64,000 nt of DNA from Bacteriovoracia bacterium (GTDB taxonomy: Bacteria; Bdellovibrionota; Bacteriovoracia; Bacteriovoracales; Bacteriovoracaceae): assembly GCA_030431635.1 (NCBI GenBank), contig JAUIIL010000004.1:1-64000 (forward strand), read 5' to 3'. Of this stretch, positions 61,439 to 64,000 are shown one piece after another (the stretch's first letter is position 1; each line of letters opens with the position of its first letter). Both the position numbers and the translations under genes were made by a program. A model generated the notes under the pieces. It saw only the letters and a program-made list of their open reading frames with translations. It was not told where the DNA came from and searched no databases.

Positions 61439-61519
61439 CTCTACTAAACTTTGTTTAGACTTTTAATTTCTTAAAACCTACAAATACCTGAGTTTCGACT
61501 AACAAATAAGGAGTTCGAG

Positions 61520-61978
61520 ATGAAATTACTATTTTTAGTTATGGCCATTTTTCAAATTAACTTCGCTCTAGCTCAGAGGAAACCACATGATTCTTATGAG
61601 CTGAAGTTTAGGCATGAGTATATTATTAATATTCCTTACACCAATGAAAATATCCATATTCGTTTTCCTTTAAATAATGAAAGTATTGAGGACGCGAGAA
61701 AAAAAGACGCTCATATGGTGGTTAGACAAATTGATTGGGATGGAGGAGTTAATAAATCTTATGAAATGAAAAGTTTAATTTTCTATTCATATAATGGACT
61801 ACCTGTTCTTACACCACATATCGCTGGAGTCCATGTAACATTAGAAGGCGGCTATGAGATAGATTTAGTGGTTACTGATGTTCTTCATTCACAATGTAGG
61901 CTTACAAGTAATCATCCAGAAATAAATTATCCCATTGGGCTAGATGTAAATTGTGCTCTCGTTGTACAAAGATTCTAA
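61520..61978 (+). CDS. Small secreted hypothetical protein, 152 aa
   Basis: No family recognised. The signal peptide MKLLFLVMAIFQINFALA is followed by a beta-rich mature part with two cysteines near the C-terminus (HSQCRLT and DVNCALV) that could pair. AAGGAG lies 7 bp before the ATG. It has its own leader of 81 bp after the PLD-like gene, which contains a weak 6-bp hairpin at 61444-61458. Confidence 0.7.
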   Translation: MKLLFLVMAIFQINFALAQRKPHDSYELKFRHEYIINIPYTNENIHIRFPLNNESIEDARKKDAHMVVRQIDWDGGVNKSYEMKSLIFYSYNGLPVLTPHIAGVHVTLEGGYEIDLVVTDVLHSQCRLTSNHPEINYPIGLDVNCALVVQRF

Positions 61979-61996
61979 GGACAAAAAAACGGATAC

Positions 61997-62908
61997 TTAA
62001 TTTGTTAAAAAAACTTGAGAAGCAGCACCAAGGACAGCTCCGTGTTCAGTTGCAATTTGAGAAATATGAACTTTTGAATGTCCTTTAAAGGCAGGAAAAA
62101 CATATTTATCAAGTGCTTTCTGAACATCATCAGCAAAGCTCTCTCCAATGGTCGCTATTCCTCCTGCTAAAATAAAAGCTTCAGGCGCAAAAAGAGTACT
62201 CATCTGTGCCAAACCACGGCCCAGAAAATCGGCAGTCATTTCAAAGGCCCTAATAAAAACCTCTTCTTTAGCATTAAAGCGAGCAGCGATTTCACGGAAC
62301 TTAATATCTTCATCGATGAGTTCATAAACAGTTTGCTTGATTCCTCTTACTGAGCCATAACACTCAAGGTGTCCGAGTCCCCCGCAGTGGCAGGGACGTC
62401 CCTCGGGAAAAATAGTGATATGCCCACCTTCTCCAGCTAAAGAATTACCTCCAATAAGGATTTGGTTATTCACAAAAATTCCTGTCCCAATTCCTGTTCC
62501 AAGAGTCACAACGATAAAGTCGCTCATCTGTTTTGCGACTCCCCATCTTTTTTCTCCAAAAGCAGCAACGTTCGCATCATTACTAATCAAGATAGGAATA
62601 TTAAAACTCTCTTTTAATTTTTGTCCAAGGGCCACGCTTCCCCATTTTAAATTGGGAGGAGAGACGAGATTTCCAGTTCGAGAGTCAGCGTTTGGGCATC
62701 CAACACCAATGCCTTTTATGTTTTTTAGGTTAAGATTTTCTTTTTCAATTAGAGCATTAACTGTTTCGGAAACTCTGGAGATAAATTTATCAAAGGGTTC
62801 CTGGCTGTTTGTTGGTAGACTAACAAAGCTTAAGGTTTCACCTTGTTCTGTGACTAGGGCCACTTTGGTATTAGTGCCACCGATATCAATTCCAACAGCT
62901 ATACTCAT
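61997..62908 (-). CDS. ROK-family sugar kinase, glucokinase-like
   Basis: This 303-aa sugar kinase phosphorylates glucose, N-acetylglucosamine or a related sugar. ATP loop VGIDIGGTNTKVALV; catalytic Asp in LISNDANVAAFGE; VTLGTGIGTG; EGGHITIFPEGRPCHCGGLGHLECYGS, the ROK zinc-binding signature with His replacing one usual Cys (GC to GH). The ATG at 62908 overlaps the symporter TGA by 4 bp (ATGA), so I prefer it to the ATG at 62923. Coupling to a symporter suggests it acts on the imported sugar. Confidence 0.92.
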   Translation of the reverse strand: MSIAVGIDIGGTNTKVALVTEQGETLSFVSLPTNSQEPFDKFISRVSETVNALIEKENLNLKNIKGIGVGCPNADSRTGNLVSPPNLKWGSVALGQKLKESFNIPILISNDANVAAFGEKRWGVAKQMSDFIVVTLGTGIGTGIFVNNQILIGGNSLAGEGGHITIFPEGRPCHCGGLGHLECYGSVRGIKQTVYELIDEDIKFREIAARFNAKEEVFIRAFEMTADFLGRGLAQMSTLFAPEAFILAGGIATIGESFADDVQKALDKYVFPAFKGHSKVHISQIATEHGAVLGAASQVFLTN

Positions 62909-64000
62909 GAAAAAACCACCCATATAACGAGAATAATGATGATGAGTAGAACAGAGAGAAGAGCATCTTTTTTAGAACTCGCGTCCAGTGTTAGTTTTTT
63001 ACTCCAATCAAAAGTAATTTCCTTTATCTTTTCGACATCAGGTTTTTCACTTAAGAGACTGACGCTGATAAGAATAGCTGAACAAATCACAAAAAGAAGA
63101 AGAGCAAAGTGGAGGAAGTTGATGTCTGCATAATAAAAAGCGAGACCAGAAAGAGAAGCTTTTTTTATTTCTAAAATAAGTCTTAGTATCCCTAGGACAA
63201 ATCCTCCGAGAAGTGCGGCCATTGCTCCTTTAGAGTTAAGGCGTCTTGAGAAAATCCCAAGAAGAAAAACAGCTGCAATAGGGGGTGAAATATAGGCTTG
63301 AACGCTTTGCAAATACTTGTAGAGCTCTCCTGAGATAAGTTTCATCACAGGAATCCAAATAAGACCTAAGATAACTAAAATGGCCGTAGAGATCTGTCCT
63401 ACCCATATGAGTTGTTTCTCACTTGCTTTTGGTTTTAGTTTTAAATAAAAGTCATAAGTAATAAGAGTTGAACAGGAATTAAAAACAGAAGAAAGGGAGC
63501 TCATAAGAGCTGCCAGAAGGGCAGCAAAGACTAGACCTTTCACTCCTTGAGGAAGAACATAAGAAATAAGAGTAGGAAGAGCGTTATCATTTTTACCAAG
63601 AGGAAGAATTCCTTGCTTGGCCAAAGCAAAGCAAATAATACCAGGAAAAACAAACAAGAATAGTGGAGTGACTTTTAAAAAGCCTCCAAAGAGAGTTCCT
63701 CTTCTTGCGTGAGAAATATTTTTAGCAGACAGAACTCTTTGAACAATAAATTGATCGGTACACCAGTACCAAACTCCAAGAATAGGAGCACCAAAGAGAA
63801 TACCGGTCCAAGGAAAACTCGGGTCACTCATTGGTTTCCACATAGAAAAATACTCACTCGGCACCGTTTGAACAAGAACATCAACACCACCTAGTTTATC
63901 CAGTCCAAGGATAACCACTAGAACTGAACCAAGAATCATAACCATGGCCTGAATCGCATCAGTATAGATAACAGCTCTTAGTCCTCCTAAAACAGTATAA
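62905..64000 (-). CDS. Sodium/solute symporter (SSS family), partial at window edge
   Basis: This integral membrane symporter is represented by its C-terminal about 365 residues; the N-terminus lies beyond base 64000. Reading past the first internal Met gives YTVLGGLRAVIYTDAIQAMVM, the conserved SSS/SGLT segment. Further signatures are WYWCTDQFIVQRVLSAKN (SGLT-type) and LAALMSSLSSVFNSCSTLITYDFY, which contains conserved Na+-site Ser residues. It resembles Na+/glucose symporters (SglT). It is cotranscribed with the ROK kinase and likely imports the sugar that the kinase phosphorylates. Confidence 0.92.
   Translation of the reverse strand, partial: YTVLGGLRAVIYTDAIQAMVMILGSVLVVILGLDKLGGVDVLVQTVPSEYFSMWKPMSDPSFPWTGILFGAPILGVWYWCTDQFIVQRVLSAKNISHARRGTLFGGFLKVTPLFLFVFPGIICFALAKQGILPLGKNDNALPTLISYVLPQGVKGLVFAALLAALMSSLSSVFNSCSTLITYDFYLKLKPKASEKQLIWVGQISTAILVILGLIWIPVMKLISGELYKYLQSVQAYISPPIAAVFLLGIFSRRLNSKGAMAALLGGFVLGILRLILEIKKASLSGLAFYYADINFLHFALLLFVICSAILISVSLLSEKPDVEKIKEITFDWSKKLTLDASSKKDALLSVLLIIIILVIWVVFS

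Noticed and set aside
61444-61458. Terminator after the PLD-like gene (CTAAAC/GTTTAG)
   Set aside because: The stem is only 6 AT-rich pairs and the following T-run is interrupted, so evidence is too weak.
1-64000. tRNA, rRNA, CRISPR arrays or a replication origin
   Set aside because: No T-loop or acceptor-like folds, spaced direct repeats or DnaA-box clusters were noticed when reading the intergenic regions, but no search program was run.

Overview
The window is an AT-rich, gene-dense bacterial chromosome segment. About 60 protein genes were identified, with no rRNA, tRNA or CRISPR array seen. Gene content suggests a Gram-negative of the former Deltaproteobacteria, most likely Bdellovibrionota close to Bacteriovorax/Halobacteriovorax. 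This is an inference from the complete type II secretion operon with gspN, the TPAT-type TRAP cluster, a DUF6178-like protein, the ihfA-merR pair, and many secreted proteins whose only recognisable part is a signal peptide. No single sequence proves the taxonomy.

Layout. 1-122: the 3' end of a GC-rich IS200/IS605-type transposase and a perfect 18-bp palindrome, directly next to a secreted hypothetical gene. 0.1-6.7 kb: eukaryote-like ileS (minus strand), then divergently a FecR-like secreted protein, Maf and a small secreted protein in overlapping frames. 7.1-12.4 kb: a TRAP transporter with its TPR lipoprotein (TatT-TatP-DctQ-DctM), followed by an overlapping secreted gene of unknown role. 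12.5-18.6 kb: a broken S23-type four-helix gene, a HAD phosphatase, a DUF6178-like protein, several hypotheticals, an orphan CpaF/TadA ATPase and an SdpI-like membrane protein. 18.6-24.9 kb (minus): a heme operon hemA-hemC(D)-hemL-histidine kinase-response regulator-hemE, tightly overlapped. 25.0-28.8 kb: a small membrane protein, a Na/phosphate cotransporter and a PlsB-like acyltransferase. 28.9-36.7 kb: infC with an AUU start, separated by three unrelated genes from rpmI-rplT, then ihfA and a MerR regulator. 36.7-51.6 kb (minus): a complete gspCDEFGHIJKLMN operon followed by ispA. 51.7-59.4 kb: acyl-CoA dehydrogenase, FG-GAP lipoprotein, LysR plus a degenerate IscA-like protein, M61 peptidase and dinB. 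59.4-64.0 kb: a secreted phospholipase-D-like protein, a small secreted protein, a ROK sugar kinase and a partial Na+/solute symporter.

How it fits together. The segment mixes core functions (translation, heme, isoprenoid, IHF) with an export-oriented cell biology: a full T2SS and several secreted candidates (M16 peptidase, PLD-like protein and cysteine-containing small proteins) that could be exported substrates, although no link between them and the T2SS is visible. The points most worth a second look are the two-component system inside the heme operon, the HemC protein with a diverged HemD-like tail, the short HemA, the split infC/rpmI-rplT locus without pheST, a set of possible leaderless genes with a -10 box 7-8 nt before the start codon, the unknown fifth gene of the TPAT cluster, the IscA-like protein lacking its CGC motif, and a 21-bp palindrome between ileS and its divergent neighbour.
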